Assembly (NCBI GenBank): GCA_965283955.1
Contig: CBDIQW010000001.1
Coordinates: 5,146,001-5,210,000 of the forward strand
Direction: 5' to 3'
Length of the DNA: 64,000 bases
Source of the DNA: Emticicia sp965283955
Lineage (GTDB): Bacteria > Bacteroidota > Bacteroidia > Cytophagales > Spirosomataceae
This document shows positions 10,090 through 18,453 of this stretch, piece by piece; position 1 is the first letter of the stretch; each line of letters begins with the position of its first letter. The notes under the pieces are model-generated. The model did not search any database and was not told the origin of the DNA. It saw only the letters and a list, made by a program, of their open reading frames with translations. Made by a program: the position numbers and the translations under genes.

Positions 10090-10608
10090 ATGAATTCTAC
10101 AACTAAAAGAACATTTCTATTATTAATCAGCTCATTTTCACTGTTTGGAGTGATGAGCTGTGCGTCAATTATTCACGGAAAAAGTCAGGATATTTTTATT
10201 AGTAGCCAGCCTAAAGGTGCAAAAATTTTGCTTGATGATAAAGATTATGGACTTACTCCTAAAACCTTAGGTTTACCCAGAATGGGTCGAATGGAAGGTG
10301 AGCCAAGTAGCAAAAAAGAGTATAAAATCACAATTACGCTCGAAGGTTATATGCCTTACGAAACAATCTTACAACGTAAGGTTGATGGTTGGTTTTTCGG
10401 AAATATACTTATAGGTGGAATCATCGGAATTGTAGTAGATGCAGTTACTGGCAGTATGTATAAACTTACGCCAAACCAAATTTCTGCACAAATGAAAATG
10501 AGTGGAGCAAATGTTTTTAATCATAAGAAAGGTGAAATTTTTATTGCTACAACATTAAAACCAGACCCGAATTGGGAAAAAATTGACCAGATTGAAAAAT
10601 TGCCTTGA
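10090..10608 (+). CDS. PEGA-domain lipoprotein
   Basis: A 172-residue protein with a lipoprotein signal (LFGVMSCAS, lipobox Cys about residue 24). A PEGA-like beta domain follows (SSQPKGAKILLDDKDYGLTP, then KKEYKITITLEGYMPYE), then a short hydrophobic glycine-rich stretch (ILIGGIIGIVVDAVTG) and a YKLTP segment. This layout is common in envelope lipoproteins of Gram-negative bacteria; no enzymatic function is indicated. A strong terminator follows it. Confidence 0.75.
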   Translation: MNSTTKRTFLLLISSFSLFGVMSCASIIHGKSQDIFISSQPKGAKILLDDKDYGLTPKTLGLPRMGRMEGEPSSKKEYKITITLEGYMPYETILQRKVDGWFFGNILIGGIIGIVVDAVTGSMYKLTPNQISAQMKMSGANVFNHKKGEIFIATTLKPDPNWEKIDQIEKLP

Positions 10609-10613
10609 TTAAA

Positions 10614-10665
10614 ATAGCAACAAAAAAGCTCTGAAACCGACGGTTTCAGAGCTTTTTGTTGCTAT
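10614..10665. terminator. Long-stem terminator hairpin
   Basis: ATAGCAACAAAAAAGCTCTGAAACC and its complement flank the loop GAC. The stem is about 24 bp with an internal A/T tract, ending the PEGA lipoprotein gene and lying beyond the convergent Lrp gene. A GTCGACTGTGGAC motif follows at 10668-10680. Confidence 0.8.
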
Positions 10666-10700
10666 TTGTCGACTGTGGACAAATCAAAATCAAATGCCTT

Positions 10701-11171
10701 TCAAGGTACTGGTAAGACCTGTGTATCTTTAAAAGTAGAAAGAATCACCATTGTTTGAGTATTAGCTACTTCTTCAATCTCGTTGATAGTTTCCATGATA
10801 AGTTTTTGGTAAGAATTAATATCTTTAGCAATAACTTTCAACAGAAAATCGCATGAACCTGTTACGTGGTGACATTCGATAATTTCAGGAACTTTCGCTA
10901 TTTTCTCAACAAATGCTTCTGTAACTGCTTTTCTGTGTCCAGAAAGCGAAACTTGTACAAATGTCATAACTCCAAGACCGACTTTTTCTCTATCTATTTG
11001 AGCGTGGTAGCTTTTGATGATACCAGAAGTTTCTAATTTTTTTACCCTTTCAAGGGTTGGAGCAGGTGATAAACCTATTTCTTTTGAAAGTTGAGCGTTA
11101 GTAATTTTACCGTTACTTTGAAGGATTTCCAGTAGGCTATGGTCTATCTGGTCAAGTTTGTTAATACTCAT
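10701..11171 (-). CDS. Lrp/AsnC family transcriptional regulator
   Basis: Start chosen at 11171 (MSINKLDQIDHSLLEILQSN), the usual family start; the 14-codon extension upstream has no support. The N-terminal winged helix-turn-helix (KITNAQLSKEIGLSPAPTLERV, about residues 22-45) is followed by the RAM/AsnC ligand domain (VTGSCDFLLKVIAKDINSY). Lrp proteins form octamers or dimers that sense amino acids and bind near their own promoter. At 156 residues the length is normal. The target genes are not evident from this window. Confidence 0.9.
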   Translation of the reverse strand: MSINKLDQIDHSLLEILQSNGKITNAQLSKEIGLSPAPTLERVKKLETSGIIKSYHAQIDREKVGLGVMTFVQVSLSGHRKAVTEAFVEKIAKVPEIIECHHVTGSCDFLLKVIAKDINSYQKLIMETINEIEEVANTQTMVILSTFKDTQVLPVP

Positions 11172-11258
11172 TGGGAGTAATTGTTTTTGGAAGTGCAAAA
11201 TATTATTTGGCACAAAGTTACTGCTTTTTTGAATAAAACAATTATAAATTCTGAAAAA

Positions 11259-11609
11259 TTAACAAAAAAGAAAACTTATTTTGGAAAATTCACCAAAAAC
11301 AGTAATCATAGCTTTTATCTTTCTCGAAACTTTATTGTGCGAAATACTTCGTTGACGGCTGCATTTATGTCTAAAATCATCAATTGATGATTTTGCTAAA
11401 TGTTTGGTACTACGCCCTTGAACACGTTCTCTCCACATTCTCCACGAGGATGGTTTCATTTCTCGACGCATCAACTCAATTACCTCTTGTTCTTTCAATC
11501 CAAACTGTATTTCGATGGCATCAAATGGAGTTCGGTCTTCCCATGCCATTTCTACAATTCTATCCTTATCTTCATCAGGAAGTGCCTGATATTTTTCTTT
11601 TGAGTTCAT
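11259..11609 (-). CDS. DUF2805 (TIGR03643) family protein
   Basis: A start at 11609 (MNSKEKYQALPDEDKDRIVE) gives a small basic protein with the family core MAWEDRTPFDAIEIQFGL, LMRREMKPSSWRMWRERVQG and RSTKH, then KCSRQRSISHNKVSRKI. It resembles a helix-turn-helix-like fold. In Bacteroidota and cyanobacteria it often accompanies cryptochrome/photolyase genes and DUF2256, and DUF2256 is here divergent at 11710. The last 19 residues after VSRKI extend past the usual family end and may be a missed stop or an indel. Function unknown. Confidence 0.75.
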   Translation of the reverse strand: MNSKEKYQALPDEDKDRIVEMAWEDRTPFDAIEIQFGLKEQEVIELMRREMKPSSWRMWRERVQGRSTKHLAKSSIDDFRHKCSRQRSISHNKVSRKIKAMITVFGEFSKISFLFC

Positions 11610-11709
11610 GCAAATCAATCATATTTTCATCTTAAATAACAATTCTAAATACAGATTGTTTATTGAAGAAAGCGTTTTATAATGGAAATTGGAAATTATA
11701 ATTTTAGCA

Positions 11710-11859
11710 ATGAAAGGAGTTAAAAAAGAAAACTTACCCTCAAAAATATGTATTACTTGCGGAAGACCATTTACGTGGAGAAAAAAATGGGAGAAAGTTT
11801 GGGATGAAGTTAAATATTGTAGTGATGCTTGCCGAAAGAACAAAAGTGGCTCAAAGTAA
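11710..11859 (+). CDS. DUF2256 small zinc-ribbon-like protein
   Basis: A 49-residue ORF reading MKGVKKENLPSKICITCGRP, FTWRKKWEKVWDEVKYCSDA, CRKNKSGSK. CxxC and CxxxC pairs probably bind zinc, and the sequence matches the conserved core of DUF2256. It is transcribed away from the DUF2805 gene; the two families tend to be neighbours of cryptochrome-type photolyases, although none is visible here. Its last nine bases overlap the end of the convergent alkyltransferase-like gene. Function unknown. Confidence 0.85.
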   Translation: MKGVKKENLPSKICITCGRPFTWRKKWEKVWDEVKYCSDACRKNKSGSK

Positions 11860-12171
11860 TTCGTCGATTGGATTCCAAAAAAGTGATTTAAAATCAACAA
11901 CTTGGTCTTTTTCAACTTTAATTCCTTCGTTTTCGAGTAGTTCTTGCATTAAATTTCCACCAAAATGGTGTTTTCCTGTCAATAGACCATTTCTGTTTAC
12001 AACTCGATGAGCAGGAACATCGGGCATTCCGTGGCAAGCATTCATTGCCCAACCAACCATTCTTGCACCTCCACCGCCGAGATATTTAGCAATAGCACCG
12101 TAGCTTGTCACTCGACCCGATGGAATGAGCCGAACAACATCATAAATATCATCAAATCTGTTTTCAGTCAT
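11851..12171 (-). CDS. Alkyltransferase-like protein (MGMT family, no active-site Cys)
   Basis: A 106-residue protein with the DNA-binding core of O6-alkylguanine-DNA alkyltransferases: IPSGRVTSYGAIAKYLGGGG, ARMVGWAMNACHG and VPAHRVVNRNGLLTG. In active enzymes the motif is PCHR; here the Cys is replaced by Ala. The protein therefore cannot accept an alkyl group and, by analogy with ATL proteins, probably flips and flags alkylated guanine for nucleotide excision repair. The gene begins inside the 3' end of the DUF3109 gene (8-base overlap), so the two are likely cotranscribed. Confidence 0.85.
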   Translation of the reverse strand: MTENRFDDIYDVVRLIPSGRVTSYGAIAKYLGGGGARMVGWAMNACHGMPDVPAHRVVNRNGLLTGKHHFGGNLMQELLENEGIKVEKDQVVDFKSLFWNPIDELL

Positions 12172-12835
12172 TTTTTATATCAACGTCGGCAAGGTTTTGA
12201 ACCTTGCCGTCGTTGAAATTTTGAAAATTTATTATCAGGAAAAAGATTAGTCTTATCGTTTCATAATCATTTAAACTATCATTCAACTCTTTTTCTAATT
12301 CTGAATACCATTCTTCGCCATAAGCTCTGATGAGTGGTTCTTTCAAGAATTGATAAACAGGTACACCCAGTTTTTCGCCCAAAGAACAAGCATCACTGCA
12401 AATCGACCAACGGTCATAGTTTAGTGCATGATAGCTTTCGTATTTGGTGATACGGATAGGGTAAAGGTGGCAAGAAATCGGTTTTTTCCACGAAATTTTT
12501 CCATCAAGATAAGCCTGCTCGATACCACATTTCAGAATTTTATTTTCGTCATAAATAGCAAAAGCACATTCTTTATCGCCGATCGTGGTTGTCGAATAAT
12601 CGCCTTCCCAATCTTTGATATATTTGCCTTGCTCTTCGATGGCTTTAATACCTTCTGGAGAAAGATAAGGTTTTACTTGCTCATAAACCTCCTCTAAAAT
12701 TGCCAATTCTGCTTCTTCGAGTGGGGCTCCTAAATCGCCCTCCACACAGCAAGCTCCTTTACATTTTTCTAAATCACAGACAAACATTTTATCTGCAACA
12801 TCATCACTGATACAAGTATTTTCAATTAAAATCAT
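12164..12835 (-). CDS. DUF3109 family cysteine-rich protein
   Basis: A 223-residue protein with many conserved Cys: FVCDLEKCKGACCVEGDLGAP near the N-terminus, then KCGIEQAYLDGKISWKKPISCHLYPIR and DRWSICSDACSLGEKLGVPVYQF. This matches DUF3109 (YkgJ-like), likely metal- or Fe-S-binding, cytosolic, function unknown. The last 35 or so residues after EKELND are atypical and read through an intergenic-type hairpin (12181-12215) into the next gene, so an indel or lost stop near 12270 is possible. Start MILIENTCISDDV fits the family. Confidence 0.8.
   Translation of the reverse strand: MILIENTCISDDVADKMFVCDLEKCKGACCVEGDLGAPLEEAELAILEEVYEQVKPYLSPEGIKAIEEQGKYIKDWEGDYSTTTIGDKECAFAIYDENKILKCGIEQAYLDGKISWKKPISCHLYPIRITKYESYHALNYDRWSICSDACSLGEKLGVPVYQFLKEPLIRAYGEEWYSELEKELNDSLNDYETIRLIFFLIINFQNFNDGKVQNLADVDIKND
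12181..12215. repeat. Hairpin element with CGGCAAGGTT stem
   Basis: CAACGTCGGCAAGGTT and AACCTTGCCGTCGTTG form a 16-bp stem with one mismatch and a 3-base loop. It lies within the 3' end of the DUF3109 reading frame. Such sequences commonly occur as intergenic elements in Bacteroidota; here it seems to have become coding. Confidence 0.6.
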
Positions 12836-12849
12836 ATTTTTCTCAACTA

Positions 12850-12887
12850 AAAACCTGTAAAGTCTGTCTTTAAGACCTTACAGGTTT
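12850..12887. repeat. Hairpin between the DUF3109 and transglycosylase genes
   Basis: AAACCTGTAAAGTCT and AGACCTTACAGGTTT form a 15-bp stem with one mismatch. It could terminate the minus-strand transglycosylase gene or be another member of the intergenic hairpin set. Confidence 0.6.
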
Positions 12888-12903
12888 GATTTAATATTGC
12901 ACT

Positions 12904-14924
12904 TTATTTTTTTATTATCAATTTCTGGCCAAGTTTTACATTTTGGTCTGCCATATTATTCCACTCTTGAACTTGTTTAGGGGTAGCACCATAACGTTTT
13001 GAAATACTGTAAAGTGTTTCGCCTTTTTGAACAACGTGTGAGGTCGATGAAGCAGCTTGCTTTTCAGTTTTTGGCTCTACAACTGCCGTAGGTGTGCTGC
13101 TTTTTGGTTGTCGAACAATGAGAGTTTGACCCACTTTTACACGCTCACTTGTTGTTATATTATTCCACTCAGCCAAATCTTGTACCGAAATGTTATATTG
13201 ACGTGCAACACTGTAAAGCGTCTGGCCAACATCAACTGTATGCGTCCTTGAACTTGATGCTGTAGTTGGTGCGGGTGTTGTAGTTGTTTTTACTGGTGTG
13301 GTTTTTACAGTTGTTGGCGTCGGATTTACTGGAGTATTCTTTACCGGAAGCAGGTGGTGTCGGATTCACTGGTGCTTTTTCGTTTCGGCTGGTGTTACAT
13401 CGTCTCTATCTGAAATCACAATAATATCATCTTCCTCTCTGGATGGTCGAGACGGTTTCTTAGAACTTTCTTCTACAATTACACTTTCTGGAATTGTAGG
13501 TTTAGGTGTTGTATTTGTTGGTTTTTCTGTCGTTTCTGGCTGACGTGCATCTTTTACCAAAACTTTCTCCTCTGTTCCTTCATACTGCTCTTTCATTGGT
13601 ACTTTCTCCAATTCTTCGCTGTCTTTGCCATTTAGATACTCAATTGGTTGGTCTTTTGGACGTTTTTTCTGTAAGTAAACCACTCTTCCTTTTGAATTCT
13701 TTGAACCGTATTCATTCGATTTAGGCGAAGTAAATTCTTCATACGAATACCGTACATTTGTGAGATTTGCCACATTGTCTGTCCTGTCAAAACAACATGG
13801 TGAGGTACTGGGGCTTTACGGTCTTTTTTCTTCAAATAATAGATTTTGCCTTCCTCCACTAAATCTTTGTCTGTCATATCATTGTAGCGAAGAAAATCAG
13901 CAATTTTCATTTTGCCACTTTTAGCCAATGAAGCAACATCATCGCCTGGTTTTGCCAAAATTCCTTTTTTACCATTGATTTCGTAGAAAATAGGTTCTTC
14001 TTCCGAAGCTGTAACTACCGTCACACGCTTTAAAATCGGGAAAGCGGCATCGCTTGTTGCCAGTTCATTCTGGCGATTGAGTTTTGATTGGACATCTTCT
14101 AAGTTTTCAGCAGGAACTAAAATAGCTACCGAATAATCTTTGTCGGATGGAATCGTGCTTGTGAGCAACCAAGAATTGTGTTTTTTTAATTCGTTTATAT
14201 CAATATTTGCCATTGCAGCAATATCACTGAGCGACTTGCCTTTCGTTTTCTTGTATTCAACAAACGTGAAACGAGATTCTTTTAGACGATTAATTCTATA
14301 CTCAAAAGCAATACGATGAGCGATGGCTTTTAACAAATAGCGGTCGGTTTGGGCATCAAAATTAACTTCATTGGCATAAGACCATTGAGAAGGAACAATT
14401 TTACTGATACCAGTGGCACCAAGAGAATAAGAAAAAAGTGAAGAAATCCAGTTTTTATAAATCAGGTTATTGCGTTTTAGATACAATGCAGCTCCTCTGG
14501 TTGAGGAATAGATATTTTTACGTTCGTCGATTTCTTTATCGACTCTCAAACCAACTTCTTGGGCAGTTGTTGGTTTCATTTGCCAAAAACCAACCGCATT
14601 AGAAGTAGAAATGGCATCGGGTAGAAGCGAACTTTCAGCAACGGCTATATATTTGAAATCTTCTGGTACTTCTTCTTCTTCAAGAATATTCTCTATGATT
14701 GGAAAATACCATTGAATCCGTTCCAGTTTATCAATTAAATATTTGTTTTCAGGAGTAAGTAACGCATTGACTTCTTTCTGAACAAGTTTTTGGGCATCAG
14801 CGTCAAGTTTTACGGTTACACCCGCAAACTCCAACTTTTTAGGGACTTCAGGAAGAATTGCCTGTTGGGCAAATACTCCTTGAATGCATACAAGCAAAAG
14901 TAGTAAAGCAACGTTTTTTTTCAT
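12904..14924 (-). CDS. mltD: Membrane-bound lytic murein transglycosylase D-like protein with LysM repeats, three indels
   Basis: The signal peptide (MKKNVALLLLLVCIQGVFAQ) is followed by an SLT domain with catalytic Glu97 in YIAVAESSLLP and the SNAVGFWQMKPTTAQEVGL motif, then several LysM repeats ending in LGQKLIIKK at 12904. It cleaves peptidoglycan glycan strands in the periplasm. The frame breaks at about 13709-13714, where adding one base restores RLNRMNNGSKNSKGRVVYLQ. It breaks again in a T5 run at 13376-13380 (one base missing) and near 13344-13347 (one base extra), and these two cancel. The linker between LysM units is rich in Pro, Thr and Val. All three slips are likely sequencing errors. 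Confidence 0.85.
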
Positions 14925-14956
14925 TTTTATTAGGAAAATATGGGTTCTATTGTAAT

Positions 14957-15060
14957 GGTTATTCGTTATCGGGTTATTTGTTACTGGTTATTAGTAGATT
15001 TGTTACTGGTTGTTGGTGGAGTTATCGATAACCAATTTACTAATAACCAATCTACCAGTA
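14957..15060. repeat. Short phased repeats, ACTGGT / ACCAGT family, inverted arms
   Basis: The left arm repeats GGTTATT, TTACTGGTTATTAGTAGAT and TTACTGGTTGTTGG; the right arm (from 15021) carries ATAACCAATTTACTAATAACC and ACCAGTAA, its complement. The arms can pair into a long imperfect stem. Related ACCAGT units occur at 24488-24517 and inside the glycerate kinase gene. Confidence 0.65.
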
Positions 15061-15065
15061 AAAAA

Positions 15066-15703
15066 TTATAACTTCCTTACTACAATCAGGCCGTCTCTTA
15101 TAGGTAATAATATATTTTCGGTACGTGGTCTTCGTGTAATTTTTGGTTAAATGCCCTAATCGAAACTGTATCTTTATCTTTCTTACTTGGGTCAGCTACT
15201 TTTCCACTCCACAGAACATTATCAGAAATGATATAACCTCCTTGTCTGACTTTATCAAAAACTAAGTCGTAGTATTTATCATAATTGAGTTTATCTGCAT
15301 CAATGAAGACCAAATCGAAGGTTTGAGTGAGTGTCGGTATTATTTCGGCCGCATTTCCAATCTGAAACTCTATTTTGTCTTTGAGAAGTGATTGGTTAAA
15401 AAAGCTTCTGACAAAGTCTTCCAACTCTTCATTTACATCAATGGTCAATAATTTGCCACCCTCTTGTAGTCCTTCGGCCAAGCACAAAGCAGAGTATCCT
15501 GTATAAGTACCAATCTCAAGAATATTCGTCGGACGAATCATGTGCGAAAGCATTGATAAAAAACGCCCTTGAAAATGACCCGACAGCATGCGTGGTTGCA
15601 AGACTTTGGCGTGGGTTTCTCGGTTTAATTTGCTGAGAATCTCGTTTTCGGTCGAGGTATGGGCAACACAATACGCATCAAGTTCGCCACTAATAAACTC
15701 CAT
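15066..15703 (-). CDS. Class I SAM-dependent O-methyltransferase, one frame slip near the end
   Basis: Matches the caffeoyl-CoA/catechol O-methyltransferase-like family: ILEIGTYTGYSALCLAEGL binds S-adenosylmethionine, and LVFIDADKLNYDKYYDLVF and IISDNVLWSGKVADPS are the usual catalytic and metal-binding blocks. As read, it stops at 15098 after KLHEDHVPKIYYYL. Adding one base at about 15121-15127 restores the normal family tail TENILLPIRDGLIVVRKL with its stop at 15066. The cytosolic substrate is unknown. Start at 15703 (MEFISGELDAYCVAHTS) fits the family. Confidence 0.85.
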
Positions 15704-15873
15704 TTTATACTACACTGATTGTTTTTTGATAAGCTAAGTGCCTATTAATTACAAAATTAGAACATTTTTTAGAAATCCTAACAAATTAGGTTATTTTTTT
15801 TGAAATAATCAAATTTATAATAAAAATAATAATTTCAATAAAAATTGAAAATTAATCCTTGTAAATTTAAAAA

Positions 15874-15906
15874 AATGAAGCCTTCGCTCAAAGCGAAGGC
15901 TTCATT
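15874..15906. terminator. Terminator hairpin downstream of aroC
   Basis: AATGAAGCCTTCGCT, loop CAA, AGCGAAGGCTTCATT forms a perfect 15-bp stem, 20 bases beyond the aroC stop and flanked by A/T runs. The rest of the 15704-15873 gap is AT-rich with no gene visible. Confidence 0.75.
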
Positions 15907-15925
15907 AGAAATTTATTGATATTTT

Positions 15926-17005
15926 TTATATTTTATTTGATTTTGCTCTCAAACTAAAATCGGCTAAAACCAAAGCTGCCATTGCTTCAACGATTGGCAC
16001 TGCACGTGGCAAAACACAAGGGTCATGGCGACCTTTACCCGAAACAATTACTTTTTCGCCTTCGGCATTGACACTTTCTTGGTCTTGCATAATGGTGGCT
16101 ACAGGCTTAAAGGCTACTCTGAAATAAATGTCTTCACCATTAGAAATACCGCCCTGAATACCGCCCGAAAGATTGGTCTTTGTGTGTACCTTGCCATCTT
16201 CGCCAATAAAAAACTCGTCGTTATGTTCTGAACCGTATAGCTCAACTCCCTCAAAACCACTGCCATATTCAAAGCCTTTCACCGCATTGATCCCCAACAT
16301 GGCTTTGCCGAGTTCGGCATGAAGTTTATCAAAAACGGGTTCGCCCCAACCTACTGGTACACCTTTAATAACACAAGTAATGATTCCACCGATTGAATCA
16401 CCTTTTTTGTGAGTTTCATCTATGTAGTCAAACATTTTTTGAGCCATTTCTTCGTCAGGACAACGCACAGCATTATCATCGGTTTTTGAAAGGTCAAGCT
16501 CAAAATATTGTTTATTAAGTTTTAGCTTTCCAACTTGTGAAACGTAGGCTTGAATCGTAATGTTATTGGTAGAAAGAAGCGTTTTTGCCAATGCACCAGC
16601 AGCTACACGAGCAGCCGTTTCACGAGCCGAGCTACGTCCACCACCACGATAATCACGGTTGCCATATTTGGCCGTGTAGGTATAATCTGCGTGTGAAGGG
16701 CGAAATTGGGTAGCGATGTGGCTATAATCTTTTGAGCGTTGGTCTTCGTTCGGAATCACCATTGCGATAGGAGTTCCAGTAGTTTTTCCTTCAAAAACTC
16801 CAGAAAGAACTTGGAATTCGTCAGATTCTTTGCGTTGGGTGGTGATTCTTGACTGGCCAAGTTTTCGTCTGTCGAGTTCGTTTTGTATAAAATTTTCATC
16901 AAACTCAACTCCCGCTGGGCATCCATCAACTATTACACCGATTGCTTTTCCGTGCGATTCTCCAAAAGTTGATATTTTAAAGATTTTTCCGTAAGTGCTA
17001 CTCAT
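15926..17005 (-). CDS. aroC: Chorismate synthase
   Basis: A 359-residue protein with all family blocks: GESHGKAIGVIVDGCPAGVE, RRKLGQSRITTQRKESDE, SGVFEGKTTGTPIAMVIPNE, FRPSHADYTYTAKYG and the FMN-binding RGGGRSSARETAARVAAGA. It converts 5-enolpyruvylshikimate 3-phosphate to chorismate in the last common step of aromatic amino acid synthesis, using reduced FMN, in the cytosol. It is monocistronic here, with a hairpin downstream and a short AATTATC repeat upstream. Confidence 0.97.
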   Translation of the reverse strand: MSSTYGKIFKISTFGESHGKAIGVIVDGCPAGVEFDENFIQNELDRRKLGQSRITTQRKESDEFQVLSGVFEGKTTGTPIAMVIPNEDQRSKDYSHIATQFRPSHADYTYTAKYGNRDYRGGGRSSARETAARVAAGALAKTLLSTNNITIQAYVSQVGKLKLNKQYFELDLSKTDDNAVRCPDEEMAQKMFDYIDETHKKGDSIGGIITCVIKGVPVGWGEPVFDKLHAELGKAMLGINAVKGFEYGSGFEGVELYGSEHNDEFFIGEDGKVHTKTNLSGGIQGGISNGEDIYFRVAFKPVATIMQDQESVNAEGEKVIVSGKGRHDPCVLPRAVPIVEAMAALVLADFSLRAKSNKI

Positions 17006-17008
17006 TTA

Positions 17009-17030
17009 TTAATTATCAATTATCAATTAT
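17009..17030. repeat. AATTATC tandem repeat
   Basis: Three tandem AATTATC-type units lie directly upstream of aroC. They resemble the AATTAAGAATT units at 20022-20053 and the AATTGATAATGGAGAATTAATA stretch near 24421-24443. Confidence 0.45.
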
Positions 17031-17048
17031 TTTCTTTTTAGTTCTCTG

Positions 17049-18419
17049 TTATTCATTATTGGCTTTTTTCTTTCTTCCCCAATTAAATAAATATAAACTT
17101 CCTATCAACATGCAGATTATCAGTAAGTTAGAAATGTTTTTTAAGACTTCTTGATAATTGGTTTCGGTTCGAGAAGTATCGAGTTTATCAATTCCTGCAA
17201 AAATATCGTTGGAGGCATCTGTTTCTTTACTGGCAATAGTTTTTCCTAAAACCTTGATTTTTAGAGCCGATTTGAGAGTATCATATTGTTCTTTTTTGGT
17301 ATTGAAAAATACCCAAAAGAAATACTTATCAAATTGATATTGACCAGAGTCTTTGGGTAAAATTCGATATCTGAACAGTTTTTCTTTACTTGGCTGGCCA
17401 TTGGGATGGTTTTCTTTGATTTCGGGAGGGTAAAAATCAAAAAAACTATCATTAGTTGGAGAGGTAACATTAACAGTTGAAAAGTTGCCATCACCCACAA
17501 TCTTGAATAAATAGCTGAAACTTTTACCTGTGTTAATTTTACGAGTTTCGATTTGCTCAACTAAACTAAAATTTCCTGACGAAACTTTATCTTTGAGCGG
17601 ATGCTCAGGTAAATCTAAAACTGAAATGGTTTGCGGAGTATCTTTGAAAATAATACTTTCCTTGGCATTTTTAATGGTTTGAACCATTCTTAATTCAACC
17701 GCAGGAATATTAATAGGTTTGTTGTTGAGTGGAAAATAATTTGCTTCAAAAAACTGGTAAGAAAGATATTTTTTGCCGTTGATTATGGTCGGCATTCCTT
17801 TCAAATCCGAAATTAAAACTCTTTGTTCCAAGCAATCGGGTGATTTTATCTTCTTGGAAATAGCATCAACTTGTGCGTTTAAATCATCGGCAAAGTCCAT
17901 TTTTAGTGTATTGTTTTCTGCTACATAAAAAGCAAGCGATACTTTGAAACCTTCGCCTACATAGACTTTACTTTTACTAACACTCATAGCCAAAAAGGCA
18001 TTGTTTTTAGCTTTTTCGGCTGAAATCGACTCATTGCTTTCATCAGTGTCATCAGCTGGTGAATTTACCACAATGTTAAAAGATTCGGTAGTATATTCTT
18101 TGCTATTAACCGTCAGTGTAAAGCTCGGAATCTTGAAATTACCTTCTCTGCTTGGTGTGTAGTTTTGGGTGATGGTGTAGCCGAGTGGATTTTTAGAGAA
18201 TACTTTTTGTCTTGCCCCTTTTGTGAAATTTGGCAATTCTGGAAAAGCACTCATAGCAGATTTATCAGTATTCCGAATGAAAACTTTAATCGTAAAGTTT
18301 TCTTCCAACAAAATATTTTTTTTACTCAGTTCAATTTTTACATCTTCTTGTGCTAAAGCGAAATTGGATGCTAAAAAAAGTAAAAAAATATAGAAAATAT
18401 GTATCTTTCGGACGTTCAT
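17049..18419 (-). CDS. batD: BatD family protein
   Basis: Start at 18419 gives a signal peptide (MNVRKIHIFYIFLLFLASNF, then ALAQ). The mature part is a series of beta-sandwich domains typical of BatD (oxygen tolerance family): VKIELSKKNILLEENFTIKV at the N-terminus and TITQNYTPSREGNFKIPSFTL further on. A single C-terminal transmembrane helix (ISNLLIICMLIGSLYLF) is followed by GRKKKANNE. It probably sits in the inner membrane facing the periplasm. BatD usually lies with batA, batB, batC and batE; none is adjacent here, so it may be a stand-alone copy. A 34-base gap separates it from the divergent YCF48-like gene. Confidence 0.85.
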   Translation of the reverse strand: MNVRKIHIFYIFLLFLASNFALAQEDVKIELSKKNILLEENFTIKVFIRNTDKSAMSAFPELPNFTKGARQKVFSKNPLGYTITQNYTPSREGNFKIPSFTLTVNSKEYTTESFNIVVNSPADDTDESNESISAEKAKNNAFLAMSVSKSKVYVGEGFKVSLAFYVAENNTLKMDFADDLNAQVDAISKKIKSPDCLEQRVLISDLKGMPTIINGKKYLSYQFFEANYFPLNNKPINIPAVELRMVQTIKNAKESIIFKDTPQTISVLDLPEHPLKDKVSSGNFSLVEQIETRKINTGKSFSYLFKIVGDGNFSTVNVTSPTNDSFFDFYPPEIKENHPNGQPSKEKLFRYRILPKDSGQYQFDKYFFWVFFNTKKEQYDTLKSALKIKVLGKTIASKETDASNDIFAGIDKLDTSRTETNYQEVLKNISNLLIICMLIGSLYLFNWGRKKKANNE

Positions 18420-18453
18420 TTTACAAAAATAACCACTATTCTGTTTGTTTACT

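Noticed and set aside
6258..15906. GAAGCCTTCGC hairpins as a mobile element family
   Set aside because: Only two copies with a shared core were seen (6258-6289 and 15874-15906); one sits at an ordinary terminator position, so common terminator composition is enough.
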